From a bacterium (GTDB lineage: Bacteria; CAYTYR01; UBA6262), in assembly GCA_028712895.1 (NCBI GenBank), contig JAQTPL010000013.1, positions 1 through 42,441 on the forward strand: a stretch of DNA of 42,441 nucleotides. The letters run 5' to 3'. The position numbers and the translations under genes were made by a program. The notes beneath the pieces were generated by a model, which saw only the letters and a list, made by a program, of their open reading frames with translations, did no database searches and was not told where the DNA came from. This document shows, piece after piece, positions 26,004 through 35,907 of the stretch; position 1 is the stretch's first letter, and each line of letters begins with the position of its first letter.

Positions 26004-26640
26004 ATCTCGTCTTGATCCTCTGCGGCTTGCTGATACTGGCATTGCTCTTAATCTTCCTATACTTCTTTATATTGGTGGGATTTTTCTGCAATTTTTCATA
26101 GATCAGGATCCAGACACAATCCTGGCCTGAGTTTACTTCGCATTTACCATTCACTGCCCCGCCGCAAGGTCCGTTCACCAGCGCTTTAGCACAACGGGTT
26201 ACCGGGCAAAGGCCAGCTGTCTCATCGATGATACAGTCCCCACAGAGCGAACAATACTGGTTAAAATTGCCGAGCCGTTCGATACTGCCCAGAAATAAAG
26301 TATCCAGGGCCGGCACCAGGTCCCGCTCCGGACAAACCTGGGCAATTGACTGGACCCCGGCACCGCAGCTGAGCAGCACCAGGCTTTCTGCTAATCCGGC
26401 TTTTTCATTATGCAGCAATTCTTTTTTAACGATACGCATATCGCAAGGAGTATCCAAAACTATAGTGCCAGTGACTTTTTTCTGGTTTTTAGCTAATTCT
26501 TCTGCTAATATCCTGACTTGCTCTTCACCGCCAGTGGCACATTTAGTGGCACACGCCGCGCACCCTACGACAAAAACCCTGTCTTTGCCCTTTAACTGCC
26601 CCAATATTTTCTGTATGTCTTTCTGTTTTGTTATGATCAT
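26002..26640 (-). CDS. metV: MetV, Fe-S subunit of methylene-THF reductase
   Basis: 212 residues with many cysteines: VGCAACATKCATGG near residues 26-39, YCSLCGDCIIDE (about 130-141), LCPVTRCAKALVNGPCGGA, and CEVNSGQDCVW. This is the zinc/Fe-S-rich 'methylenetetrahydrofolate reductase C-terminal' family that partners MetF in acetogens and other anaerobes. The ATG follows AAGGAAAA. It lies between metH and metF, so methyl-THF supply and its consumer are coexpressed. The Lys-rich C-terminal tail (KKYRKIKSNASISK) is unlike the core and may be dispensable. Confidence 0.9.
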   Translation of the reverse strand: MIITKQKDIQKILGQLKGKDRVFVVGCAACATKCATGGEEQVRILAEELAKNQKKVTGTIVLDTPCDMRIVKKELLHNEKAGLAESLVLLSCGAGVQSIAQVCPERDLVPALDTLFLGSIERLGNFNQYCSLCGDCIIDETAGLCPVTRCAKALVNGPCGGAVNGKCEVNSGQDCVWILIYEKLQKNPTNIKKYRKIKSNASISKPQRIKTR

Positions 26641-26664
26641 TATTTTCCTTCCGTATTTCCTACC

Positions 26665-26692
26665 AGCTATGAGCTACCAGCTATGAGCTGCT
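26665..26692. repeat. Heptad array over the metH stop codon
   Basis: Four exact-register units (AGCTATG AGCTACC, then a repeat of the pair with a change). The array encodes the last residues of MetH and its TAG stop. Confidence 0.7.
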
Positions 26693-29054
26693 TTATAACT
26701 CTCGCTGCTTCTACGGCATCCTTGGCATAAGCATCTGCACCGATACTGGCGGCATATTCTCCGGTCACTACTGCACCGCCAATTACGGTTTTTACTTTTA
26801 ATCCAGCTTGTTTTAAGGCTTTAATAATAGCCGGCATTTCCACCATAGTGGTAGTCATCAGCGCAGAAAGTGCCACTACTTCGGCCCGATGCTTTTTTAC
26901 TGCCGCTATGATCTTTCCCTGTGGCACATCTTTACCCAGGTCTACTATTTTGTACCCATAATTCTGCAGGATCGCAATAACGATATTTTTTCCAATATCA
27001 TGGACATCGCCTTTGACTGTAGCAAAAACTATGGTTGCCTGTTTCGGCGAACCTGCAGAAGAATCTTTAGCCAACTCCTGCCTCAGGCGCTTCATCGCTA
27101 CCTGGGCGCATTCTGCTGCCATCATTAGCTGTGGCAGGAAATACTCCCGGTTTTCATATTTTATGCCAACCTCTTCCAAGGCCGGGATTATTTCCAGATT
27201 GATAATATCCAGCGCTCTAGCCCCGGCTAAAAGCTGCTCCGTCAGCGCTAAAATCCCGTCTTTATCCCCCATGATTATGGCTGACCTTAAACTAGTATCA
27301 GCTTTATTCTTTTGACTGTCTTCTGAACGCTGTCCGCTGAACGCTGATAAATATTTCTGCCCGTTTGCATCTTTACCTGAAATATAAGCCGCAGCCAGCA
27401 ATGTTTCCTGCATTTTGGCATCCAGCGGATTCATGATCACTGCATCCAGGCCGGCCGCAACAGCTATACCCAGGAAAGTAGCATTGACCAGGCTCCGGTT
27501 GGGTAAACCATGGGAGACGTTACTGACACCCAGTACGGTTTTTACAGCATATTTCTTTTTGATCTCAGTGATCGCCCGTATAGTATCCATGATCCCGCCT
27601 GGCTCAGCTGAAAGCGCCAAGGTCAGGCAGTCTATAAAAACATCGCTGCGGGGAATCCCACAGTTATCAGTCTCTTTGATTATTTTACCAGCGATCTCAA
27701 CTCTCTTCTGCCAGGTCTTGGGAATGCCTTTTTCATCAATACATAAGCCGATGACCGCAGCGCCGTACTGTTTCACCAGCGGCAGCAATTTCTTCAGCTT
27801 AGCTTTTTCACCAGTGACAGAGTTGACCAGGGCTTTACCGGGAAACTGCTTTAACCCCTCCTCGATCACTTCCGGATTGGGTGAATCCAGAACCAACGGT
27901 TTATCTATTTGGGAACTCAAATCAAAAACAAGTTTGCGGATCGATTCTTTTTCATTTGTTCCTGGCACACTGACATTGACATCCAGCAGATCACAGCCAG
28001 CACTGACTTGGCTCCTGGCTTCTTCTGATGCCAGGGAAAAGTTACCGGACTTAATAGCCTCAGCCAAAGCTTTCCTGGCAGTGGGATTGATCCTCTCCCC
28101 AATAATGACCGGATATTCCCCTATCTCCACCGTCTTCGTCCTTGAAGTCAGGTATGTTTTATCGCTCTTATCTTTTGTCTTTACTTTCAGCTTCAAGCTT
28201 CCAGCTTTTAGCATCTTTATGTGTTCCGGTGTCGTACCGCAACAACCACCCAGGAACGATACTCCCAGTTTGGCGAAAGCCGCGGTAAACGAAGCGAATT
28301 CAGCTGCTTCAAGGGGGAAAACAGTCTTTCCGTTTTCTAACCTGGGCAAGCCGGCATTCGGCTGAATGATCACCGGGACTTTAGCCACTGACGTCATTTT
28401 TTCCGCAACCGCTAACAATTCCTGCGGCCCGGCGCTGCAATTCGCGCCGATCACGTCGGCATCTAGTGATTGCATGACTATAGCCGCAGTTACCGGGTCG
28501 GTTCCAGTTACTGTACGCAAATCTTTTTCAAAGGTCATGGAAGCAATGATCGGTAATCCCGCTTTTTTGCTGCCTATAATAGCCGCCCGCATTTCCTGCA
28601 GGTCAGTCATGGTCTCTATGATCAGGCAATCACAGCCGGAATGTTTTAATAGCCAGGCCTGCTCGGCAAACAGGTCCACTGCTTCGCTAAACGATACTTT
28701 TCCCAGCGGGGCGAGCAGTTCTCCCAGTATGCTGATATCGCCTGCCACCAAAATACCGGTGCCTTTGGCCGCTTCCCTGGCGATCCTGACCCCGGCCGAG
28801 ATTAATTTTTCCTGGTCTGCCTCCAGGCCATAACCCCGCAGTTTAAGGCGGTTAGCGCCAAATGTATTAGCAATGATGACCTGGGCACCGGCATCGATAT
28901 AAGCTTGATGGATTTTCTTGATGATCTGTGGATGGGTAAGATTATAAGTCTCGGGACAAACGCCTTGAGGCAGGTTTTCTCTCTGGAGCATGGTACCCAT
29001 TGCCCCATCGAAAATAATGATCTTTTTCTTCCTAAGCAGATTCTTGAAAGTCAC
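26667..29054 (-). CDS. metH: Cobalamin-dependent methionine synthase lacking the activation domain
   Basis: About 795 residues. Transfers methyl from methyl-THF through cobalamin to homocysteine. Domains: homocysteine methyltransferase (IIFDGAMGTMLQRENL; zinc ligands in IGANCSAG and GGCCGTTP), pterin-binding (IIGERINPTARKALAEAI), cobalamin cap, and B12-binding with DVHDIGKNIV holding the cobalt-ligating His. The usual C-terminal SAM-binding activation domain is missing and is encoded separately just upstream. An ATG at 29072 gives six more residues, but the GTG at 29054 directly follows AAGGAAGG and is my choice. Both inter-domain linkers contain in-frame heptad arrays, and a third array provides the TAG stop. 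Confidence 0.93.
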   Translation of the reverse strand: MTFKNLLRKKKIIIFDGAMGTMLQRENLPQGVCPETYNLTHPQIIKKIHQAYIDAGAQVIIANTFGANRLKLRGYGLEADQEKLISAGVRIAREAAKGTGILVAGDISILGELLAPLGKVSFSEAVDLFAEQAWLLKHSGCDCLIIETMTDLQEMRAAIIGSKKAGLPIIASMTFEKDLRTVTGTDPVTAAIVMQSLDADVIGANCSAGPQELLAVAEKMTSVAKVPVIIQPNAGLPRLENGKTVFPLEAAEFASFTAAFAKLGVSFLGGCCGTTPEHIKMLKAGSLKLKVKTKDKSDKTYLTSRTKTVEIGEYPVIIGERINPTARKALAEAIKSGNFSLASEEARSQVSAGCDLLDVNVSVPGTNEKESIRKLVFDLSSQIDKPLVLDSPNPEVIEEGLKQFPGKALVNSVTGEKAKLKKLLPLVKQYGAAVIGLCIDEKGIPKTWQKRVEIAGKIIKETDNCGIPRSDVFIDCLTLALSAEPGGIMDTIRAITEIKKKYAVKTVLGVSNVSHGLPNRSLVNATFLGIAVAAGLDAVIMNPLDAKMQETLLAAAYISGKDANGQKYLSAFSGQRSEDSQKNKADTSLRSAIIMGDKDGILALTEQLLAGARALDIINLEIIPALEEVGIKYENREYFLPQLMMAAECAQVAMKRLRQELAKDSSAGSPKQATIVFATVKGDVHDIGKNIVIAILQNYGYKIVDLGKDVPQGKIIAAVKKHRAEVVALSALMTTTMVEMPAIIKALKQAGLKVKTVIGGAVVTGEYAASIGADAYAKDAVEAARVIKQLIAGSS
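27316..27350. repeat. In-frame heptad array in metH, linker between pterin and cobalamin-cap domains
   Basis: Five 7-nt units in perfect register (CTGTCTT CTGAACG ...). In the metH frame they read LSAFSGQRSEDSQ, a hydrophilic linker. Seven is not a multiple of three, so five units (35 nt) keep the frame only together with flanking bases. Confidence 0.75.
28189..28216. repeat. In-frame heptad array in metH, linker between homocysteine and pterin domains
   Basis: Four 7-nt units (AGCTTCA AGCTTCC ...) that encode the Lys/Leu-rich linker LKAGSLKLKVK, right after the zinc-binding GGCCGTTP segment's helix. Confidence 0.7.
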
Positions 29055-29091
29055 TTTCCTTCCTTTTGACATATTATGCGTTTAGCTCTTA

Positions 29092-29126
29092 CTGCCGACT
29101 GCGAACCGCTATCTGCCGTCTGCTTT
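29092..29126. repeat. Heptad array at the 3' end of the activation-domain gene
   Basis: Five register-perfect units (CTGCCGA CTGCGAA ...). It encodes the C-terminal KADGR-stop of the gene at 29109 and supplies its TAG. It belongs to the same family as the array at 18942-18976. Confidence 0.75.
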
Positions 29127-29711
29127 TCTCACCAGTCCCCATATCCCGGTTACTGTTTTCTGCGGACTTAACATACATTGGGCAGACATTTTAACGCCTA
29201 TGGTTTGTGCCGCTAATAATCTTAGTATGGCTTTATTCTCATTGACTGGCCAATCGCCATAGCCCGGGCTGAATCGCGGCGTAGGCCGGTATGGCCCTGC
29301 TTGCTGGGTCAGCGCTTCCTGCACTGTATCAGTCAGGACTTCCACTGCTTCACTGCCAACCGCATCCAGGATCACTGCTTTTGTCGGCTCCCCGGCAGAA
29401 AATAAACGATTGATCTCTTTTTCCAGCGCCGAACCGATAGTGGTCACAAAAAGCACTGTCTTTTCAGCATCTTTAAGCAACCTGGCAATATTTTTATTTT
29501 TAATTACCAGGGCAGACAACTTTACTTTTTCCCCATTATTGTCAAGCACAGGTAATATTTTATACTTTAATCCCGGATACACCAAAGTGACGCCAATCTT
29601 GATCTGTTCCCGCACCAGCCTGATAATTTTATCATCTGTCTTGGTTCTATCCAAGTCATACTTTAAATACCTTAAAACTTCTTTTTCCCGGATATTAATG
29701 TCTAACTTCAT
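29109..29711 (-). CDS. Stand-alone methionine synthase reactivation domain
   Basis: 200 residues of the Met_synt_B12 family. Signatures are the RFSPGYGDW block (SAM-binding R-x-x-x-GY region) and KMSAQCMLSPQKTVTGI. In E. coli MetH this domain binds SAM and remethylates oxidised cob(II)alamin. Here it is a separate protein, encoded immediately before the truncated metH, so the two likely act together. There is no flavodoxin gene nearby. The ATG follows secF by 3 nt and lacks a clear ribosome site, so coupled translation is likely. The last few codons and TAG stop derive from a heptad array. Confidence 0.9.
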   Translation of the reverse strand: MKLDINIREKEVLRYLKYDLDRTKTDDKIIRLVREQIKIGVTLVYPGLKYKILPVLDNNGEKVKLSALVIKNKNIARLLKDAEKTVLFVTTIGSALEKEINRLFSAGEPTKAVILDAVGSEAVEVLTDTVQEALTQQAGPYRPTPRFSPGYGDWPVNENKAILRLLAAQTIGVKMSAQCMLSPQKTVTGIWGLVRKADGR

Positions 29712-29714
29712 ATT

Positions 29715-30638
29715 TTACGCATTCTTTCTCATGGCCGCCAGTTTTTTAGCTTTCCTGGTCTCCCATTCATACACCAGGGGACTGGCGACAGCAATGGAAG
29801 AATAAGTTCCTACTACTACGCCAATAAGCAAGGCCAGGGAGAAATCATGGATCACTTCTCCGCCCCAGACATACAAGGAAACCAGCACAACAATAACTGT
29901 CAAAGCAGTGATAATGGTTCGGCTTAAGGTATCATTGATGCTGATATTGATCACTTCACCCAGGGATTTGTTGCGCAATAAACGCATATTCTCACGGATG
30001 CGGTCATAAACAACAATGGTATCATTGATCGAATAACCGATCAGCGTCAATAAAGCAGCGATAATAGTCAAGCTGATCTCCTTATTCAGAATTGAAAAGA
30101 AACCAACCGTGATAGTCACATCATGGATCAGGGCCACTACGCCAGCCACGCCATGGGCTGTTGATTTAAACCTGAAGGCCACATAGACGATAATTCCGAT
30201 CCAGGATAAGATAATGGCCCATAAAGCTTGTTCACTTAAAGCTTCTCCCACTCTCGGCCCCACCATTTCTGTACGCTCTACCGTAAATGAACCTTCTCCC
30301 CATTTTGTTTTAAGCGACTGTTCTACCTTGTTCGCTACCTCAGTCATGGGTATCACCGATTTTTGGATGCGGATGATAAAAACATTCGAATCCAGGAAGC
30401 TCTGTATCTCAGAATTAGCAAAACCATTTTCATCCAGGGTCTTCCTGACCTCAGCGGTAGACGTGACTTGGTTAAATTGTACCTGGATCAGAGAACCTCC
30501 GGTAAAATCTACTCCCAGTCTGGGGCCTCCTTTGGCAATTAAGGACACTATGCCAGCCATGATCATAATAGCGCTAATGGTAAAAAACAGCCACCGCTTG
30601 CCTATAAAATTAATATTTGATTTATGAAATAGTTGCAT
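29715..30638 (-). CDS. secF: Protein translocase subunit SecF
   Basis: 307 residues. Works with SecD to pull exported proteins across the membrane using the proton or sodium gradient. One N-terminal transmembrane helix, the periplasmic domain with GPRLGVDFTGGSLIQVQF, then five more helices with GYSINDTIVVYDRIREN (about 208-224), the SecF signature. The ATG follows AGGAGG 10 nt away. secD ends 14 nt upstream. Confidence 0.96.
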   Translation of the reverse strand: MQLFHKSNINFIGKRWLFFTISAIMIMAGIVSLIAKGGPRLGVDFTGGSLIQVQFNQVTSTAEVRKTLDENGFANSEIQSFLDSNVFIIRIQKSVIPMTEVANKVEQSLKTKWGEGSFTVERTEMVGPRVGEALSEQALWAIILSWIGIIVYVAFRFKSTAHGVAGVVALIHDVTITVGFFSILNKEISLTIIAALLTLIGYSINDTIVVYDRIRENMRLLRNKSLGEVINISINDTLSRTIITALTVIVVLVSLYVWGGEVIHDFSLALLIGVVVGTYSSIAVASPLVYEWETRKAKKLAAMRKNA

Positions 30639-30652
30639 GTACGCCCTTCCTC

Positions 30653-32011
30653 CTATATGCTCAGTTTCTTAATATCTTTGCCCGCTAAGGCATAGTCAAA
30701 TACCAGATGCGTAAAAACAATAGCTGTAAACATGCTGATGAGAATACCTAAGGTCAAAGTAACGGCAAAACCTTTCACCGGGCCGGTCCCGAACTGGAAC
30801 AGGAACGCTGCCGCGATCAAAGTGGTCAAATTTGAGTCAATAATAGCGCTAAAAGCTTTTTCATATCCTGTATCAATAGCCACCCGGATAGTCTTGCCAA
30901 CCCTAAGCTCCTCCCTGATCCTCTCAAAGATCAGCACATTGGCATCAACTGCCATACCCAGGGCCAAAATAACGCCGGCAATACCCGGCAAAGTCAACGT
31001 CGCGTGGAATGCCGCCATGGCTGCCATTAACACGATCAGGTTTAAGACCACAGCTAAGTCAGCAACCAAACCGGACAAGCCATAATAAATTGCCATAAAG
31101 ATTACAACAAACGCTAATCCGATCAGGCAAGCCTTTAAGCCGGCTTTAATCGAATCCTGGCCTAAAGACGGCCCAATGGTCCTGTTCTCAATAATACTCA
31201 CCGGAGCCGGCAAAGCGCCAGCCCTGAGGACTATAGCCAGGCCGCTGGCATCTTCCATGGTAAAATTACCTTCAATGATGGCATGGCCATCAGGAATACG
31301 TGACTTAATCACCGGCGCAGATTGCACCACGCCATCGAGCACTATCGCCAGCCGGCGGTTGATATTATCCCCGGTCAGTTTAGCAAAATCTTTCGCTCCC
31401 TGCTCGGTAAAATCTATGCCTATATAAGGCATATTATATTGCCCGCCGATCTTTACTTTAGCGTTAGAAAGAGCCGCGCCGGTCAAGGAAGCTTCTTTTT
31501 TCAACAAGATATGTTCATCATGCTGGTCTTTAAGCAATTCATACCCTTCCGGTATTTTACCCTCTATAGCTTCATTTAGTTTGCCGGTATCATCTACCAG
31601 CTTGAATTCCAGTAGGGCGGTCTTGCCGATCAGGTCGATAGCTCGCTGTGAATCTTTTACTCCCGGCAACTGCACCAGGATCAGGTTGTCCCCCTGTTTT
31701 TGGATCAATGGCTCAGCTACGCCGAACTGGTCAATACGATTACGCAGGATCTCGATAGCCCGGTCCATGGCATCATTCAAGGTAGTCCCTTTTGGGACTT
31801 TTGTCCGATCTACTTCCAGGACCAGGTGCATACCGCCTTTCAGGTCCAATCCCAGGTTAATGATCTTAGAGACGATCTTATCCTGGATCCTCTCTTTCTC
31901 GTCGCGCTGTTCTGGTGTATATCTATACCACTTGACCGTGGGATACAAATACCAGATCGATAAAGCCATTATCACTAAAACCAGTATCCATTTTATCTGT
32001 TTTGCATTCAT
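30653..32011 (-). CDS. secD: Protein translocase subunit SecD
   Basis: 452 residues. Motifs are GLDLKGGMHLVLEVD (about 53-67), the P1 periplasmic head and LVQLPGVKDSQRAIDLIGKTALLEFK, then the transmembrane block with GMAVDANVLIFERIREELR (about 358-376). Length is typical of the compact SecD of deep-branching bacteria. GGAG lies 14 nt before the ATG. The order tgt-yajC-(HD)-secD-secF is the classic arrangement. Confidence 0.96.
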   Translation of the reverse strand: MNAKQIKWILVLVIMALSIWYLYPTVKWYRYTPEQRDEKERIQDKIVSKIINLGLDLKGGMHLVLEVDRTKVPKGTTLNDAMDRAIEILRNRIDQFGVAEPLIQKQGDNLILVQLPGVKDSQRAIDLIGKTALLEFKLVDDTGKLNEAIEGKIPEGYELLKDQHDEHILLKKEASLTGAALSNAKVKIGGQYNMPYIGIDFTEQGAKDFAKLTGDNINRRLAIVLDGVVQSAPVIKSRIPDGHAIIEGNFTMEDASGLAIVLRAGALPAPVSIIENRTIGPSLGQDSIKAGLKACLIGLAFVVIFMAIYYGLSGLVADLAVVLNLIVLMAAMAAFHATLTLPGIAGVILALGMAVDANVLIFERIREELRVGKTIRVAIDTGYEKAFSAIIDSNLTTLIAAAFLFQFGTGPVKGFAVTLTLGILISMFTAIVFTHLVFDYALAGKDIKKLSI

Positions 32012-32030
32012 GTCTGACTAATGTGCTCCT

Positions 32031-32119
32031 TTCGAGAATTACGAATCACGCTAATTACAGCGAATCACGCGAATAAGATCATTCGAGGCATTCGCTATCA
32101 TTCGGCAGTTATTCGCTAA
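32031..32119. repeat. Folded 9-10-nt repeat array (HD gene-secD gap)
   Basis: GAAT recurs at 9-10-nt steps on the left (CGAGAATTA CGAATCACG ...) and ATTCG on the right, around a shared AAGATCATT centre. The TAG stop of the HD gene (32116-32118) lies in the last unit. Confidence 0.75.
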
Positions 32120-32784
32120 AGTAACTTATGGTCGTTGATCATTAAGGAAAAATTACATTCTAAAAATTTTGCGGCTCGCCTGGATATTACCATCCGGGAC
32201 AAGAATATCTCAAAATACTCCATGACCTGTGAAATAGTCGTATCAATAGTGATCTCCAAAGTGATGATCCTTTTGTCAGCGTCAACCCGCAGGAAAGATT
32301 TTTCTGCCGCGTAATTGACCCGGTCATGAATATCAAACATCACCATGTTCGGATTACGAACCCGACTGCGGTGCACGTCGCTCTTATCAGCCAAGATCAG
32401 AGCCGCGGCTACAGCGCTGACCGGATCGCCAAATTCTTCTTCATGATTGCCGATAGCGCCCACTATTTCCGTGATCTCATCCGGGTCCATATTCAGGTCC
32501 CGCAAGACCATAATAGCAATATTAGATGACGATATCCCGTGGTCTACCCGGCTGATAACATTACCGACATCATGCAAATATCCTGCTACTGCAGCTAATT
32601 CTGCCAGCCGTTCGGTATATTTCAGGTGCGAAAGCACATTCTGGGCAATATTTGAAACCAGGTTCGCATGCCGGTGGCCATGCTCAGTAAAGCCGATCAC
32701 CCCCAGGTAACGGTTAGCCCCTTCCAGCAGGGAAACCACTAAAGGATGCTTTTTTACAGCTGCCAGATCAGCATTATTACTCAT
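32116..32784 (-). CDS. HD-domain phosphohydrolase
   Basis: 222 residues. The metal-binding HD pattern is visible: TEHGHRHANLVSNIA (about 33-47), the HD pair in GYLHDVGN (about 68-75), HGISSSNIA and the later Asp in LILADKSDVHRSR. The fold suggests a phosphohydrolase acting on a nucleotide or cyclic nucleotide, but the substrate cannot be told. Its place between yajC and secD in a tgt-sec operon recurs in several phyla, which hints at a link to the envelope or translation. It starts one base after the yajC stop, with GAGGTGG inside the end of yajC. The TAG stop lies in a repeat array. Confidence 0.85.
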   Translation of the reverse strand: MSNNADLAAVKKHPLVVSLLEGANRYLGVIGFTEHGHRHANLVSNIAQNVLSHLKYTERLAELAAVAGYLHDVGNVISRVDHGISSSNIAIMVLRDLNMDPDEITEIVGAIGNHEEEFGDPVSAVAAALILADKSDVHRSRVRNPNMVMFDIHDRVNYAAEKSFLRVDADKRIITLEITIDTTISQVMEYFEIFLSRMVISRRAAKFLECNFSLMINDHKLL

Positions 32785-32785
32785 C

Positions 32786-33103
32786 TTACTTCACCACCTC
32801 AACCTTATTCTCCTGCTCTATGTCTTGTGGTTTTTTAATGTAGGTGATAGCATCTTTGGAAAAAGTGATCTTTGTTTCTTCGTTCACTTTGAGATCAACT
32901 AAGGGTCCCCGTACGTTAGAAACAATCCCGTGCATACCGCCGCTGGTGACTACGGCATCCCCCTTTTTCAGTTCTGAAAGCATCTGCTTGCGTTCTTTCA
33001 TCTGTTTTCTTTGCGGCATCCAGACTACTACATAAAAGATCACCACAATAAAAAGGATCGGCAATAAATTCATTAATGGATTCGGTGTTGCTGCTGTTGG
33101 CAT
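32786..33103 (-). CDS. yajC: Preprotein translocase subunit YajC
   Basis: 105 residues. A single transmembrane helix (LPILFIVVIFYVVVWMP, about 13-30) is followed by QRKQMKERKQMLSELKKGDAV and VVTSGGMHGIVSNV, the YajC signature. Accessory subunit of SecDF. The ATG has AGGAGG 6 nt upstream. Confidence 0.95.
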   Translation of the reverse strand: MPTAATPNPLMNLLPILFIVVIFYVVVWMPQRKQMKERKQMLSELKKGDAVVTSGGMHGIVSNVRGPLVDLKVNEETKITFSKDAITYIKKPQDIEQENKVEVVK

Positions 33104-33120
33104 TGTTTCCTCCTGTTTTC

Positions 33121-34609
<1,489 letters not shown>

Positions 34610-34614
34610 TAAAC

Positions 34615-34642
34615 AACTAACCTGCTGTTAAGCAGGTTAGTT
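34615..34642. terminator. 12-bp stem-loop between the trehalose operon and tgt
   Basis: Perfect stem AACTAACCTGCT/AGCAGGTTAGTT with a GTTA loop. On the minus strand it is followed by GTTTATAG, so it may terminate the trehalose operon. On the plus strand it is followed by TTATTATA. It also lies at or just after the predicted start of tgt transcription, so the tgt mRNA may begin with this hairpin. Confidence 0.6.
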
Positions 34643-34644
34643 TT

Positions 34645-34673
34645 ATTATAGGACTATTTTCGTTAAAAGGCAA
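34645..34673 (-). promoter_or_regulatory. Promoter of the tgt-yajC-sec-met operon
   Basis: On the minus strand TTGCCT (34668-34673), exactly 17 nt, TATAAT (34645-34650). The predicted start is near 34638. Copy B of the mobile element then lies within the ~310-nt leader of tgt. Confidence 0.65.
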
Positions 34674-34695
34674 TAAAAACTTTTTTAAACTCTAT

Positions 34696-35907
34696 TTACA
34701 AATAAACTACATCTTCCCCATGATAAAGAGACAGGAAAAGGAGCATGTAGTCTCTTAAATGACGGGTGAGCAGGTAGTTATTTTTTATATGTTCCCGGCC
34801 GCTTTCACCTAATTTTTTGGCATAACCAGGATTATTAAGCAATTGTTTAATAGCAAAGGCGGCGCCTTCCACTGAATGGCATAACAAACCAGAATACTTA
34901 TGCTTAACCTGCAAAGGGATCCCTCCTACATTGGCAGCCACTACCGGCTTACCCTTCCACAAGGCCTCAGCTACAGTCAAGCCAAATCCTTCTTTAAGGG
35001 ATTTTTGCAGGATGACAGTAGAAAGCCTTTGCAGGGCATTCACTTCAATGTTATTATGCGGCATCATTAAAAGATGGATATCCGGATCATCCTTGGCTTT
35101 ATCTTTCACCTCTTCGTAAACTTCCACTCCTTCAGGATCATCGCTGGCGGTGCCGCCAGCCAGGATTAATTGGCAGTCGATATATTTTTTTACTAAACGA
35201 TACGCTTCGATCACTCCGACCGGGTCTTTGAGCCGGTCAAAACGGGAGATCTGGGTGATGATCGGTTTGTTTTGTATTATCCCGTATTTATCCTGTACTG
35301 CTTTGATCGTTTCCGCAGGAAGTTCCTTATTTTTGTCACTTAAAGGATCGATCGACGGCGAGATCAGGAATTGCCTGATCGGCAGCACCGGAGAAAAGCT
35401 GGGAGCAGAAAAAACAGCGGCATCATACTGGACAATAAATTCATTCAAAAACCGCCATATTTCTTTATCCGGGCTGGAAACATCGACATGGCAGCGCCAG
35501 ATCCATTTATTGCCGCTTTTCTTTCTGACCAGCCCGATCGGCTGGGGATCATGGATGAAAACAATATCACCATAGATCTTAATTTCTTCCATGTTACGTT
35601 GGCTGGTTTCCCTAAAGACATCCAAATCGTGCAGGGTAATATTTTCTTCCCGGCCATGCAGCGCATTATGTATTTTTTTGGTAACATCAAAGAACTCTAT
35701 GCCTCCCTTGATCAGGTCCCAGTGCGTATCAACGCCCAATTCCTTGAGCAGAGGCACCATCTGGTTAAGTATTTCCGCCACGCCGCCGCCGACGGAGGTT
35801 GAATTGATCGTTTGTACTACTTTCCCCTGCAATTTTTCAGCCAGCAGGCGCAGGTCATCGATAGTTGATTGTCCAGTAATGGGGATATAGTCGTCCATTT
35901 TAGCCAT
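34696..35907 (-). CDS. treT: TreT-like trehalose glycosyltransferring synthase (GT4)
   Basis: 403 residues, the size of archaeal and bacterial TreT, which joins NDP-glucose and glucose to trehalose reversibly. GT4 signatures are INSTSVGGGVAEILNQMVPL near the N-terminus, RCHVDVSSP, ISRFDRLKDPVGVIEAYRL (about 217-235), and the Rossmann-B motif KSLKEGFGLTVAEALWKGKPVVA with the E-x7-E pattern. It overlaps the DUF5752-like gene by 8 nt and is last in the otsA-otsB-DUF5752-treT unit. Two trehalose routes in one operon are unusual. TreT could also run as a trehalose-degrading enzyme. A different sugar acceptor is possible. Confidence 0.88.
   Translation of the reverse strand: MAKMDDYIPITGQSTIDDLRLLAEKLQGKVVQTINSTSVGGGVAEILNQMVPLLKELGVDTHWDLIKGGIEFFDVTKKIHNALHGREENITLHDLDVFRETSQRNMEEIKIYGDIVFIHDPQPIGLVRKKSGNKWIWRCHVDVSSPDKEIWRFLNEFIVQYDAAVFSAPSFSPVLPIRQFLISPSIDPLSDKNKELPAETIKAVQDKYGIIQNKPIITQISRFDRLKDPVGVIEAYRLVKKYIDCQLILAGGTASDDPEGVEVYEEVKDKAKDDPDIHLLMMPHNNIEVNALQRLSTVILQKSLKEGFGLTVAEALWKGKPVVAANVGGIPLQVKHKYSGLLCHSVEGAAFAIKQLLNNPGYAKKLGESGREHIKNNYLLTRHLRDYMLLFLSLYHGEDVVYL

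Noticed and set aside
27415-28365. Open frame of 316 codons on the plus strand inside metH
   Set aside because: It lies wholly antisense to a gene with strong domain matches, has no recognisable motif or ribosome site, and is explained by codon bias of metH.
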